A stretch of DNA of 64,000 nt. It comes from Heterodera schachtii (lineage: Eukaryota > Nematoda > Chromadorea > Rhabditida > Heteroderidae). Below, piece by piece: positions 50,643 through 61,793 of the stretch (position 1 is the stretch's first letter; every line of letters starts with the position of its first letter). The position numbers and the translations under genes were made by a program. Below the pieces are notes generated by a model. It was not told the origin of the DNA. It made no database searches and saw only the letters and a list, made by a program, of their open reading frames with translations. The stretch lies in NCBI GenBank assembly GCA_023374025.1, contig SIJG01000094.1:310888-374887 (forward strand), read 5' to 3'.

Positions 50643-53600
50643 TTATCCTCCATTTTTGCTCTGCTCTCCTCCCTCCTCCTTCCATGCCGTGCCCATCTCT
50701 TTGCCCTCCGCCCATTCGTCGGCATTTGCGTTCGCCTCGTCCATTGTCATGTCCGGCGATTGCGCTTTCTGCCGATATTTTTCCGCCGACGAAACGTGCC
50801 CGTGCTCCTTGTTGAACTGGTCAATGAACTCCTTGAAAGAGTGAAGAGAGTAATTTATTGATGAACAAAACTTCATTCCCTCCCCCGAAATTTTTTTTTA
50901 AATAAACAAAAAGAAATTTTTCTAAAAAATCTTATGAAGAAAAAATTAAGAAATCTCAGCCATTTTTTTAAAAATTTTTCTAAAAAAGTTATTGCTGATA
51001 ATTCATCATAAAAATGAGAAAAAATCGCTAAAAAAAATCTTTTTGATTTTTTTTTAATTTGAAATTTTCATAAGATTTTTTCGAGGGAAAGACCTGCTCT
51101 GGAAAGCTCAAACCAAACCAAAAAATGTACAGCAAGATTATTGAACAATTAGAAAAAAACGGAAGAATTATGGTGCGAAAACTCACAAAAATGGCTTCCC
51201 CATAAAATTTCTACGCAAAATTTTCAAAACTGCGATTTAGGAGTGAAGATTAAAGGGGATAGAGCGTCAGCAATTAGCACACACCGACCTGGGAGCCTCC
51301 GCACACCATTTCCTCCTTGTACAGCTCGGGCACCGGCACTCCAAGGACCTCTGAGAGGGGCGCCAAAATTCAATTTTCAAAAAAAAAAAAAAATTATTTT
51401 TTTTGTGCCAACCTGGAAGCATCCACGGCTTAAGCCAACCAACGAGGGGCGTCTGGAAAAACGAGGAAAAATTCAAAAAGAAAAAATTGCAAACAAAATT
51501 CGGCGACCTGTTCAGGGATGTAGAAGGCCTGGAATTTGTGGAATGGGAAAATTTTGAACAAAAAAAAAAAATCTAAATCGACCCCCACCGAGTTGTAGTA
51601 GAACAGCAGCCCGTCGAGACGGAATGGAAAAAGGGTGCGCATAAATTGGCCAATTTCGTCCGGAGAACAAGCGCAAGAGGGCACAGGCACAAACCTTTGC
51701 AATTTTTCGATGTAAAATTTTCAAAATTGGAAATTCAAGTAAAAAAAAAAAGCCTAGAAAATTTAATGACTCGTCAAGAAAATTCTTTGAAAAATCGCTA
51801 ATTATTTTTCTAGATTTTTTTTCTAAGTCAAAATAATTTTTTCCCGGCTACTTCATGTCACGGCGAGTTTTTGGCTCGACGGCGTTTTGTTCCGGCGACG
51901 TGTCGCTCGGCGGTGACATTTCGTAAGGCGAGATTTCGGAAGACGACATTTTGTCCTGCTCCGCAATTTTGCAACCATTTCGTTCCCTTAAATAAACAGA
52001 AAAAATTAAATTTTTAATAAAGAATTAATTAAAAAAAAATTCTCCAGTGGCAAAATTTAAATTGGTCGAAAATTTTGGCTGCAACTGCAAAATCTTTTCT
52101 TTTTGGCCTGGGCCGCAAAATTAACAAAAAAACTCAATGTCCGTCTGGCCCGCAAAAGTTGGGCCGACTCATGTAAAAAAACCCTTGCCATGACCGATTT
52201 TTTGTTTCAAAATTAGAAAAAAGGAAAATTTTGGCAAAAATGTAACAAGTTTCCGTCAAATTTTCCAATTTTTCTTACTGATTTTTGCTGATGCTGGCCC
52301 TGTTTTTTTCCGCTCAATATCCTCGTTCATTTCGTCAATGCGCGACTGGAGAAAGAAGCGACGCGCGGTGAATTCCATGTCCGTGTACATCAGCTAAAAT
52401 CAGTGCTTTAGAGAATTAAAAAAAAACGAAAAAATAAGTAACGTTTAAAAAAACGGAAAATCTTTCAATTTTAAATGGGAGAGAATACATTTTGTCGGCA
52501 CCTTTTCTTAACATTAAATTTATATAAATTGGAAAGTTTTATAACCACTGGTCTTCCTGACAACAATTGATTCAAAAACCTTCAAATTCTCTGGCCAAAA
52601 AAAAAAATTTGAAAAATACCGCAAAAAAACCAAAAATAGCGCAAAAAAATCCCTTTTTTTCCCCAAACATATGGGATTTTGTGTCCCATAGTGCTCATAG
52701 GCTTCATCTAAGATAAAAATTCGTTGAATTTTTATTAAATTGAACGAGTTTTCAAAATTTTACGAGGGATTTCCACACCCCTCCCCTTGGCTAATCCCAA
52801 ACATTAAAAAAATTTTGGTCCGTCACCCTTTCCCGCACATGCCTTGTTCCACCAGAGCAAATCAAGCAGGTACAACTTCCGCTTCTTCGCGTCAAAAATG
52901 GCGTCCAAAATGGTCAGAGAACCGAAAAAAAAAAAGCAAAATGTGAAAAATAAACGAACGCAAAAAAACCTTTCGTTTTGGCATTTCCTCCCGGCAAAAG
53001 TGAATTGAAATTGGTGGCCAAATGTCCTAAAAATGTGAGGAATATGCAAATTTATTTAGAATTTTTTGAATGAATTTGAAAAAGGTTAAATTATTTGAGA
53101 AAATTTAAATTTTTAAATGGAATTAAAAAAAAAGAAAAATTTTATTTGAAAAGTCCAAATGCTTCCCCTACCATTTTTGAAGTACACTCGCGTTTCGCCT
53201 CTGTTGGCCACAACCAAAGTGCGACGTCCGACCGGCGACGGAAGCATTGTCCACTCGGTGGACAAAGTGCCTAAAAAGTGGGAAAATGGGGGAGGAGTTG
53301 AAATGGATCAAAAAACACTGGAAATTATATCAAAATTAGATAAAAATGTCGAAAAATGCTAAAAAAAAGGAAGGGGGTGCGTCGAAAATGGAGCAACAAC
53401 GCTGGAAATAAATCAAAATTTTCATAAAATGCAGAAAATTAAGTAAAATTCCAAAAAAGAGGCTCGCAAAAAATCCATTTAAAACCGAAAAAAACAAACC
53501 TGGAATGTCAACAAGCCAATCGCTGAAAATTTTTAAATTAAAAAAACAACAAAAAAGAGACACCACCTGAACATCAGCATGTCCTTGTACGGGTTCTGCG

Positions 53601-54797
53601 TTTTGCGCCGCATACGACGCAAAAAAGACGAGTCATCATCTTCAATTTCACGGCGGCGCCTCAGCCAATCCTCACGAGCCCTGTTGAAAAAATGGAATTT
53701 TTTTTGTGATATTTTAGACATAAATGCGAAACATTTTGTAAAAAAATGAAAATTTTTTGATGTGAGAGGGTGAGTCAAAATTGGAGGAAATTATGAAAAT
53801 TCTATGCAAAATGTAATTTGTTTTTGTTTTGGTAAAAAAATTTTTTTGAGAGAATTGCAACCCAAAATTCAGGCCTATTTCGCAAAAAAAAAAAAAAAAG
53901 TTAAATTTTCAAAAATTACCAAGAGCGACCTCAAAATTCACAATTTATTTGCTACGAATCAGTGAAGGAAAAAAAATGTCACCGATTTCGCCGGATCCGA
54001 ATTCGGTAATAGTAAAGATGGTTGGTTGCCCCCCTTTTTTGGAGAAATTTTTTTTTGTTTTCAAAAGTCATGAAAACGTTTTTCCAACTGCTTTTGGGGT
54101 CGCTGATCACGAATCGAGCATCTATTTCACCCAATTCCGTACTCCGGACCCGATTTCGAACAAACTCGAGAATTTCAAAATTTTTCGGTTTTAACAGTTT
54201 TGTTCAAGACTTTATTTGAATAAACGGAAACGAAATGACAGCCATCTCTGCTTCAATAAAAGAGCACTTAAAACATTTTAGACTAAAAATGAAAAAATTG
54301 AATTTTCGACTTTTTGTTCGAGATCGGGTCCGGAGTTCGGAACTGGGCGAAATAGATGCTCGATTCGTGATCAGCGACCCCAAAAACAGTTGGAAACACG
54401 TTTTCATGACTTTTGAAAACAAAAAAAAAATTTCTCAAAAAAGGGGCGCAACCATCTTTATACTATTACCTCGAATTCTTTTTTTTTTGGTCGCCTATCA
54501 ACCCAAAAAAGTGCATTCATTTTGAAATTTTTGTCCGAATATTCATTCATTCATCCGCTCTCACAAATGCTGTCTGTCCAAGTGTTCCTGGCGGCGTTGG
54601 CGCTGCAGCGCGGCCACTCGGCCCTCATTTTTGTAGTTGCGGCCAAAATGCGGGTGCTGTGCCGCCTCCCACTGCTGCTGCTGCTGGGCGCCAATGCCGT
54701 CCTCAGCACCAACGGTGGTGGCACTGGTGAGCCCGAATTCGTTGTCCGCTGTGACCGTTGATTTGGAAAAAGAATCGAGCAAATCGTCCACGTCCAT
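50643..54797 (-). CDS. SNUPN: snurportin-1, snRNP nuclear import adaptor
   Basis: Minus-strand exons: 54565-54797, 53567-53680, 53500-53522, 53172-53270, 52970-53026, 52843-52922, 52279-52393, 51852-51986, 51589-51694, 51508-51528, 51413-51452, 51289-51350 and 50643-50831. The N-terminus has a basic segment (RNYKNEGRVAALQRQRRQEH) in the place of the importin-beta-binding domain. The cap-binding part shows DWLVDIPG, LPSPVGRRTLVVANRGETRV, NSLLPGGNAK, TILDAIFDAKKRKLYLLDLL, FPFRLDGLLFYYNS, TPLVGWLKPWMLP and EVLGVPVP, all in snurportin order. The protein binds the trimethylguanosine cap of U snRNAs and delivers snRNPs to importin-beta. Oddities: two tiny exons (23 and 21 nt), a GC donor after exon 6, no AG acceptor before exon 6 (the junction falls after TTTTTCG), and an exon 7/8 joint off by one base in my model. 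Conservation is strong enough that the gene is probably functional. Confidence 0.9.
54005..54470. mobile_element. 466-bp fold-back miniature transposon in snurportin-1 intron
   Basis: Inverted arms of roughly 190 bp have tips GGTAATAGTAAAGATGGTTG and its near-exact complement at 54449-54470. Both arms contain TTTTGGGGTCGCTGATCACG and ACTCCGGACCCGATTTCGA. It is flanked by CCGAATTC (53997-54004) and TCGAATTC (54471-54478), an 8-bp duplication with one mismatch. The GGTA tip, 8-bp duplication and partly similar arm sequence group it with the elements at 7864-8279 and 59450-59802. It lies in the first intron. There is no coding capacity. Confidence 0.8.
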
Positions 54798-55912
54798 TTA
54801 TTGGTTTTATAGAATAATATGTTTTTGTTTTGATGAAAATGCTAAATTTGAAAGTGGATACAAAATGTAAAATCAAGCAATTTCTTAACCAAAATCTTCT
54901 GTTTTAGAACATCAAAATTCTCAAAATATGATAATTTCTTTGGAAAATTGATATGTAGCATCCTTAAGTTTTAAGAATGTGCTTGGAAATCGGCAATTTG
55001 ACAATGTCAAAAATTTTGAAAATTTTATTTATTTTTTAGCGTTCTGTTAAGATTTTCGAATTTGAATAAAAGTCAAAAAAAGAGCTAACAGTTCTCAACC
55101 AAACGATTTAAATTCATTTAATGCTTTGGAAACCTTCCAAAATGTGAATGTAAATGTGTACAAAACTAATTAGATAATTAATGCATACATTGGATAAACA
55201 AAACGAACGGAATATCATAACGATGTGAACGCATATTATATAGAAAATAAAATAAATAAATAATGGTTTTTTTTCTTTTCTGGGTGGGGGAAGGTGTACA
55301 AAAAGTGAAAATACTGGGGAAGGGATGAAGCCATTTCTTTCAAATGAATCTTTTACCATCCATCGGCAGAGATTCAAATTCGGGTAGAAATGCAAAAAAA
55401 AAATTTGGTATTGGACAAAAACCTCTCATTAGTGCATTTCTATGGGTTGAAATCCGGCACGGAGTTTTTTTAGTCGGATTTTTGATAAACAAAAATTCAG
55501 GATTTTTTTTATTAAAAGAATTTTTCGGGCCTTCATTCCACCCCTGGTCGACACAGCAAAGATTCAATCGCGTAAAACATTGTGCAAATAATAAATGACC
55601 ATGACAAGTGCTGCCTGCTCGAGACTTTTGACAGTCCCGAGGAACTGAGTCTCACTTTAAAAATCACTCGAGCCTAAACACCGTAAGCATCCATCTCATT
55701 GTCAGAAACAATGAGCACTAATCATGACCATTAATTAATTACTTGGCGGGCTACACAAAAACAAACAACATTAAAAAAAACGGGTGGTATTAGTGGTGAT
55801 GTTTTGCTCTTCTGTTTTCAAGAAATAATAATAATATATATGTGTGTTGCCCAAATTTTCATTCGTTCATTCTTATCATATCATTCTGATCATCATCTTC
55901 AAGCAGTTCAAT

Positions 55913-58900
55913 TCATTGTTGCGGGAATTGGTGCTGCTGCGGAAAACCTTCTTGCTGCTGTTGTTGTCCGGCATAGCCTTCCATAAGAGAGGCCTTGATT
56001 TTGCTGATTTCCTCTGTAGGATGCTGAAAAATGAATGAATGAACGGGGGCATATCCTCCAACCATGAAAAGTGTTCGACTGGGACCCAAGCCGGTTTTTT
56101 CGGTATAACTCCTTTAGTAGTTGACCAAATTCAATTTGCTCGCCAAATTTCAAAAAATTTCGTTAGGTTTCAAAAGTTGCGATCAAAAAAGTTTAAAAAA
56201 CTCGGTTTCCCGAACACATTTTTGGCCATAAATTTTGAAACATAATGAATTTTTTTGTATTTTTGCAGGCTAATAGAAAACATATCACTCCAAAAAGCGA
56301 CCTGGGGCCCAGTTGGCCCCGCTTGCACTAAGTCTACCCCCTCGAAAAATTCAAAATTTTTCTTTTAAATTTCATTGAATTACTAAGTTTTTCTTTTCAA
56401 ATTTTAACCCAAAAAACCGCTGAAAATTTTTCAAAATGGTCACCTGTTGCTGTTGCGGACCCGCGTCACCGCCGCCACCGTTCCCGTCGCCCGCCAGCGA
56501 AGTGCCGCCCCCTGGCGCGCCGCTTTGCGAGTGTACTGAAGAGAATTCAAAGTCATTTTTAAGTGCAATCAATGAAAAACTCGAAAAAATATTGGAATTT
56601 TCCGCCTTTTTGTTGGAATGCCGGTTCTTTCGGGGTGAGTGGATGTTACAATTAGATATTTTCATAAAAAATAAGCACGCGTAAAAGGACTCGAAGAGTG
56701 AGTGTGATTTGGATTTTTTCGGATTTTACGAAAATACAATCGGCAAATTTTTCGGGGAAAAAAGTGAAAAATTCGGTCGGTTCCGCGTTTTAATGGTGTG
56801 CATGTGGTTCTGGCTAGATGCACTCAGAAATTGTGCTGGATTGTGAAACTCCTCGGCACTAACAATGCCGGAATTATGTTGAACCGAAATGCAAAAAATC
56901 CACCACCCCTGAGGTTTTAGGACCCATTTTTTGGTCAATCATAGCCCTTTTTAACGGCAAAAATGCCAAAAAAAAGCCAATCCACCTGAGCTGGGCCCGG
57001 CCGTTTGACTTCCTCCGCCTCCCACATTGCTTCCGGGCGTCCCTCCGTTGACCCCACCGCCGCCGCCGCCACTGAATGCCGGCGATTGTTTCATTTCCAT
57101 GCCGCCGCCCCCGTCGCCGGCCGTGCCATTGAGCAGCGAATGGAGCGGACCATTCGGCGCCGGTCCGCCGCCGTTGGGCGCTGCGCGACCATCGCCTAAA
57201 TTTGTAAAAAAAAATTTTATGAGATTTTACGATTTTCGTCCTGACTAAATTAAAAAAATCCGTTTGCTCCCGGTGGAAACGAAAAAGAACCTGACGAGTC
57301 GCCCATTCCTCCGTTGCTGTTCATCGGATTTTGTGCCGAAACACTGGATGGTCCGGTGCCGGCACCGCCGGGCGTGCCAACGCCGCCCGCCGAGTCATGG
57401 TGGCCGGCGAACTGAAAAAACGAAGCTTTTATTAATATAGAATTTTTTTGAAGGGGGAAAAGGTCGAGACTCTTGGCATTTTTAATGCTAGCTTTTGTTT
57501 TGTAATAATTTTGTTGATATTTTTTTAAATTAAATTTTCTTTTTTTTTTGTTAAAAATGAAATAAAATTTCTATTTAAAATTTTTCAAAACAAATTCGTA
57601 AAACTTTATTTTGAAATTTATGAATTTTCCTGTTGTTTTAAGAAAATTTTTTAACTGGTTTAAAAACCTAATTAGAAATTGCTTTATGAATTTTGTCCGA
57701 GATTTTTTTGAAAATTAAATTTAATTTAGTTTTTTTTTGTTGCTAAAAACGTAATTTTTTGAAAAATTTTCAATTTTCATGGCTTTTTAAATAACTTTCT
57801 AAATCTCTAAAGGGTGAAAAAGTGTGTCCCAATGGACCTGGGACTGCATGCTGCCCGGCATTTGGTTGCCCATCATGAAATGCTGCTGTTGACCGCCCCC
57901 GTCCTGCTGCTGTTGCTGAGGCGGGCCCACGCCGGCGGCGCCTAAACATCGGACAAAATTTTTTTCGTAAAAAATCAACGACTGAAAATTGAAAATTCGG
58001 CGCCGTCGGAAATACCAAAAAGTGCCACCGAAACAAATTTAAAATTGTTGGGTACCTGCCGGTGACATCAGCGACGCAGTTGTCGGGCACATCATGCCGC
58101 CGCCACCGACTCCGTTGTGCGCCAGAGGGTTCTGGAAATCATTATTTATTTTTTGGAAATTTGAAATTATTCATTTTAGAAAATTTGAAAAAATACCCAA
58201 TCCTCCCCCAATTCATTTTTTAACAGCAATTTCTTCCCTTTCTAATTATCCATGCTAAAAGAGTAAAAAAATAAGTGCCCTGGTTGAGAGTTGAACATTC
58301 CGAGATAGAGCAGTTCGTTCCCCCATGCCCAGGCCCGTGACCAGAAAAAAAAAATTCCCGCACTCGAAAGATTTTTTGTCCCAGTGAGTTAATTTTCCTA
58401 AATTTTGGGAGCCGTGTAAAAACGGTAAATGTTGGCCATTCTCGCGATATTTTTGCCGTCATGAGACCAAGTTTTGGCAAAAGAGTTAAGAATAGGGCCC
58501 AATTTATTGATACATGGAATGGCGGCGTGCCGGACGGTGAGTCCATGTACGGGTGGGCGTTGTTGAATTGGGCGGCACCGCCGCCGCGCACTGCTCGCCC
58601 ACCGTTGTTCTGCTGCTGCTGCTGTTGTTGCTGCAGCACATGAAAATGGTTGCACAAAATATTACATTTTATTAGACAGCTTTTTGCAGGCAATTTTATA
58701 GAAATAATTTTGGTTTTTGGAAAAAATCCGTGTGCCAATGGTTTATAATAAATCCGAATCAGATAAAGCACAAATAGTAACTATATTTTATCATTCCTTC
58801 TCCCGAGGGATTTCCAATTTCATGTTGATTTAACGGCCTTTTCCAAAAAAAAAATTTTTTTTTTTGTGTCATTCCTTTGGAAGGGGGGGGGGGGGGAATT

Positions 58901-61793
58901 TGCCGGGAATTTCGGCCCCTTTCGATTTTTTGTATGTTTGTCAACTTTTCAAGTTTTTTTTTAACCACAATCTCCCCTGGGAAGGGATTTCTCGAGATTC
59001 CTCGGCCCCATGGATTTTTTCCACATTTCCCCCAATTTTTCAAAATTTATTAACACAAGTGGGGGGATGGAATTTCTCCGCCCTATTTGATTTTCGGCAT
59101 CTTTGCCAATTTTTTATGATTTTCCCTTTTTCCCACCCACCATTTGCATGCGAACTGCTTGGTTGGCCTGCTGTTGCCGTGCCGCCATCATCAGGCGCAG
59201 TTGCTGCTGCTCGTTGAGTGTCATCATTTGGGGCGGTGCCAAACCCATGGGGAAATTGGGCGGCGGACCGCCGCCGCCGACCACCGACGACGGCGTGGGG
59301 GCACCACTCCTTGAAAAAATTGGGGTCAAAATGCCAAAAATATTGAAAAAAAATTGGGTAAAATGGGAGGCCCAACCCAATGGACTGCAAAAAACGAAAA
59401 GCGCCAATAAATGGAGGGCCAAAATTATTAATTTTTAAAGGAAAAAATAGGTACTATCCTAGTTTGTATCCACATTTTTGGTCTAATTTTTTCTTCTTTT
59501 TTTTTGTCAGAATTGCTTTCAAAAAACAAACAATAACAAATTATGTGTTTATTGGGTACAATTCAGCGATTACAGATCAATCACTTTTTTCCACATATAT
59601 ATCGGGTTTTTTGTTGACGAAAGCAATTTGGGACCGGATATTTTCTACAATTTATGGTCGCAAATCGCTGAACTTATACCCAATAAACACATAATTTGTT
59701 ATTGTGTGTTTTTTGAAAGAAATTCTGTTAATAATAATAATAATAAAAAAAATTTTTAGAAAAAATTAGACTAAAAATGTGGATACAAACTAGGATAGTA
59801 CCAAAAAATACGATAAAATGGGAGGCCCACTAAAATTTAAAAAATGGAATATGTGTGGCCCCAAAACAAGGACAGTGTGCAAAATTCATGGAAATTTCGC
59901 CAGAATTTCTTCGGCGGTGCCCATAGACATGGCATCGCTAAATGGACCATCCAATTTAAAAAATTTGACATTTTTGGCCAAATTGAGATTTTTCTTTTTT
60001 GGGGAGGGGCGGGGGACGGGGAAAAATTCGTGTCCATTGCACAAACCTGGTCCCCTGTTGTCCGTAGCGTGGTGGGCCGCCACCGCCTGAAAATTGGAAA
60101 AATTCAAATAAATTTAAAATTTTTTAAAATTTCCTGACCACTATCACTGACCGGGGATGGGTGACGCCTGGTTGGAGGAGGGGCCCGGCTGGGGGCCTCC
60201 CCGGGGCCCGTAGTACGCGTTCGGCATCATTCCGTCCGGGAAATTCTGCGGCGGCACTCCGCCGGGGCCCATCGCCGCCGGGTTCGGGAACTGTAAATTT
60301 GTGAAATTTTGCAAAATATTACAACCATTAAAAATCCCAAATTTATGGAAATAGCACAGACAAACTAACAAATTGTTGGAAAACTTAAAAAATTTTGAAT
60401 TCCCGAAAAAATTTGACACCGGAATTCCTATTAGGAGTGATTTCTTTCATCAAAAATAGTTAAACTGAAGTTAGAAAATTATTGATAAAATTCGCATGTT
60501 AAAAACAAAATGCCAAAAAAAAAATCCCACAAATTTCCAACGGCAAAAATGCCAGAAATGCATTTAAAAAATTCGTCATTTTTCGATTTCCTCGCCATTC
60601 ACTGAATTTTGAAAAATTTTACCCCGCCGCCGCCCGGCGGGCCGTACATGCCGCCCCCGTTGACCATGGCCGCCTCGTGGGGCGGTGGCGGCGCCGGTGC
60701 CGGCACGCCGTTGTAATTTGTTGGCGGGAACATCTGCAGATGAGCAAGTGCCCGTGGGAAAAAAAGGGGGGCAAAAGTGAAATTGGGGGCAAAAAAACGG
60801 GAAATGAGAAACCATTTTGTGATAGGTTTTTGCCTCCGAGGTGGCGTCTACCTTGTCTTTCTTGTCCGGATGGGCGGAATACAGGTCCCAAAACACACTG
60901 AAAAGGGGGGAAAATGGAAATTTAAAAGAAAAAATCAGTCGTCGCCGAATCCTAAATTTTTTAAAATTTTGGGTTCGCTAGGGTCGTCTCATTATTATTT
61001 GGCATTAAATGACATCATTTTCGAATTTTCAAGCAGCACTTTTCTTGACATAATTGATGAGACATTCTTCTAAAGCTACTGTTTCAGCAGCTAATTTTGA
61101 TTACGCGTTTTTTTTGAAAATCCATTTTTATAAAAATTTCTATCAAATTTTAGAATTTCCGAATCTGCCTTCCAATTTTTCATTTTTTGCCAATAATTTA
61201 TTAAATTTAATTATTTAAGCTAAAATTAGGCTTCATTTGATTCAACTCGGTATATTCTGTATCGAAGATACCAATTTTTTTTTTGTTTTAAAAAATTTAG
61301 CTTACTTATTTTGATAGAAAATAATTATGAGACGCCTAATATTTTTGTTTGTACCCCTTCCGTTTTTTGGACATTTATTTAAAAAGCAGCATCTAAAACA
61401 CAATTTCCCATGGGTTTTAAAGTCGATGGCCATGAAAATAATTCCGTTCCCGGGGACCAAATTAAAAAATAATCGAATTTTAGGGGGTTGATAAATCAGC
61501 ACCTCCACCAATTATAAAGGAAGCCGGGCCCGGACGAGCTGGACAAGTCGATTTGCAGGTTCGGCATGTTGTGGGCGAGAAACTCATTCTTGAACATTTC
61601 TGCCGTTTTTGTGGCGCCCAATTGGTACAAATATTCGTAGACAAATTGTGACAGTCTGAAAATTTGATTTTTTAAAATTATTTAAAAATTTTAAAATTTT
61701 TTACTTTTCCCGGGCCTGCGAATCTGAGGACAGAAAATTTTCCTTCCGCTGCTGCTGCATTTGTGAGTGAGGTGGCGGTTGTTGTTGAAACAT
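55913..61793 (-). CDS. SSBP: SSBP2/3/4-family LIM-complex cofactor (sam-10-like)
   Basis: Fourteen minus-strand exons join in phase to about 538 residues: 61705-61793, 61503-61655, 60813-60897, 60623-60733, 60152-60290, 60047-60086, 59141-59309, 58514-58630, 58056-58131, 57838-57941, 57291-57411, 56986-57195, 56444-56535 and 55913-56023. The N-terminus has the LUFS/LisH-type domain: AREKLSQFVYEYLYQLGATK, TAEMFKNEFL, GPGFLYNWWSVFWDLYSAHP and SEAKTYH, all diagnostic of SSBP proteins. The remainder is Pro/Gly/Gln-rich like vertebrate SSBPs but with more polyglutamine. It ends HPTEEISKIKASLMEGYAGQ and a Gln-rich tail, rather than the vertebrate SPSMTMSV end. SSBPs bind and stabilise LDB/CLIM proteins in LIM-homeodomain complexes in the nucleus; C. 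elegans SAM-10 acts in presynaptic development. A miniature transposon sits in one intron. Exons in the low-complexity middle are less certain. Confidence 0.88.
59450..59802. mobile_element. 353-bp miniature transposon in SSBP intron
   Basis: Terminal inverted repeats begin GGTACTATCCTAGTTTGTAT and end with the exact complement. They continue imperfectly for about 120-150 bp (CAATAACAAATTATGTGTTT inverted in the right arm). The element is flanked by perfect 8-bp direct repeats AAAAAATA (59442-59449 and 59803-59810). The target is an A-rich intron between exons 6 and 7 of the SSBP gene. Non-coding; it needs a transposase supplied from elsewhere. Confidence 0.88.

Noticed and set aside
58220..58771. 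183-residue minus-strand frame
   Set aside because: It is one SSBP exon (58514-58630, polyglutamine) extended into flanking introns.
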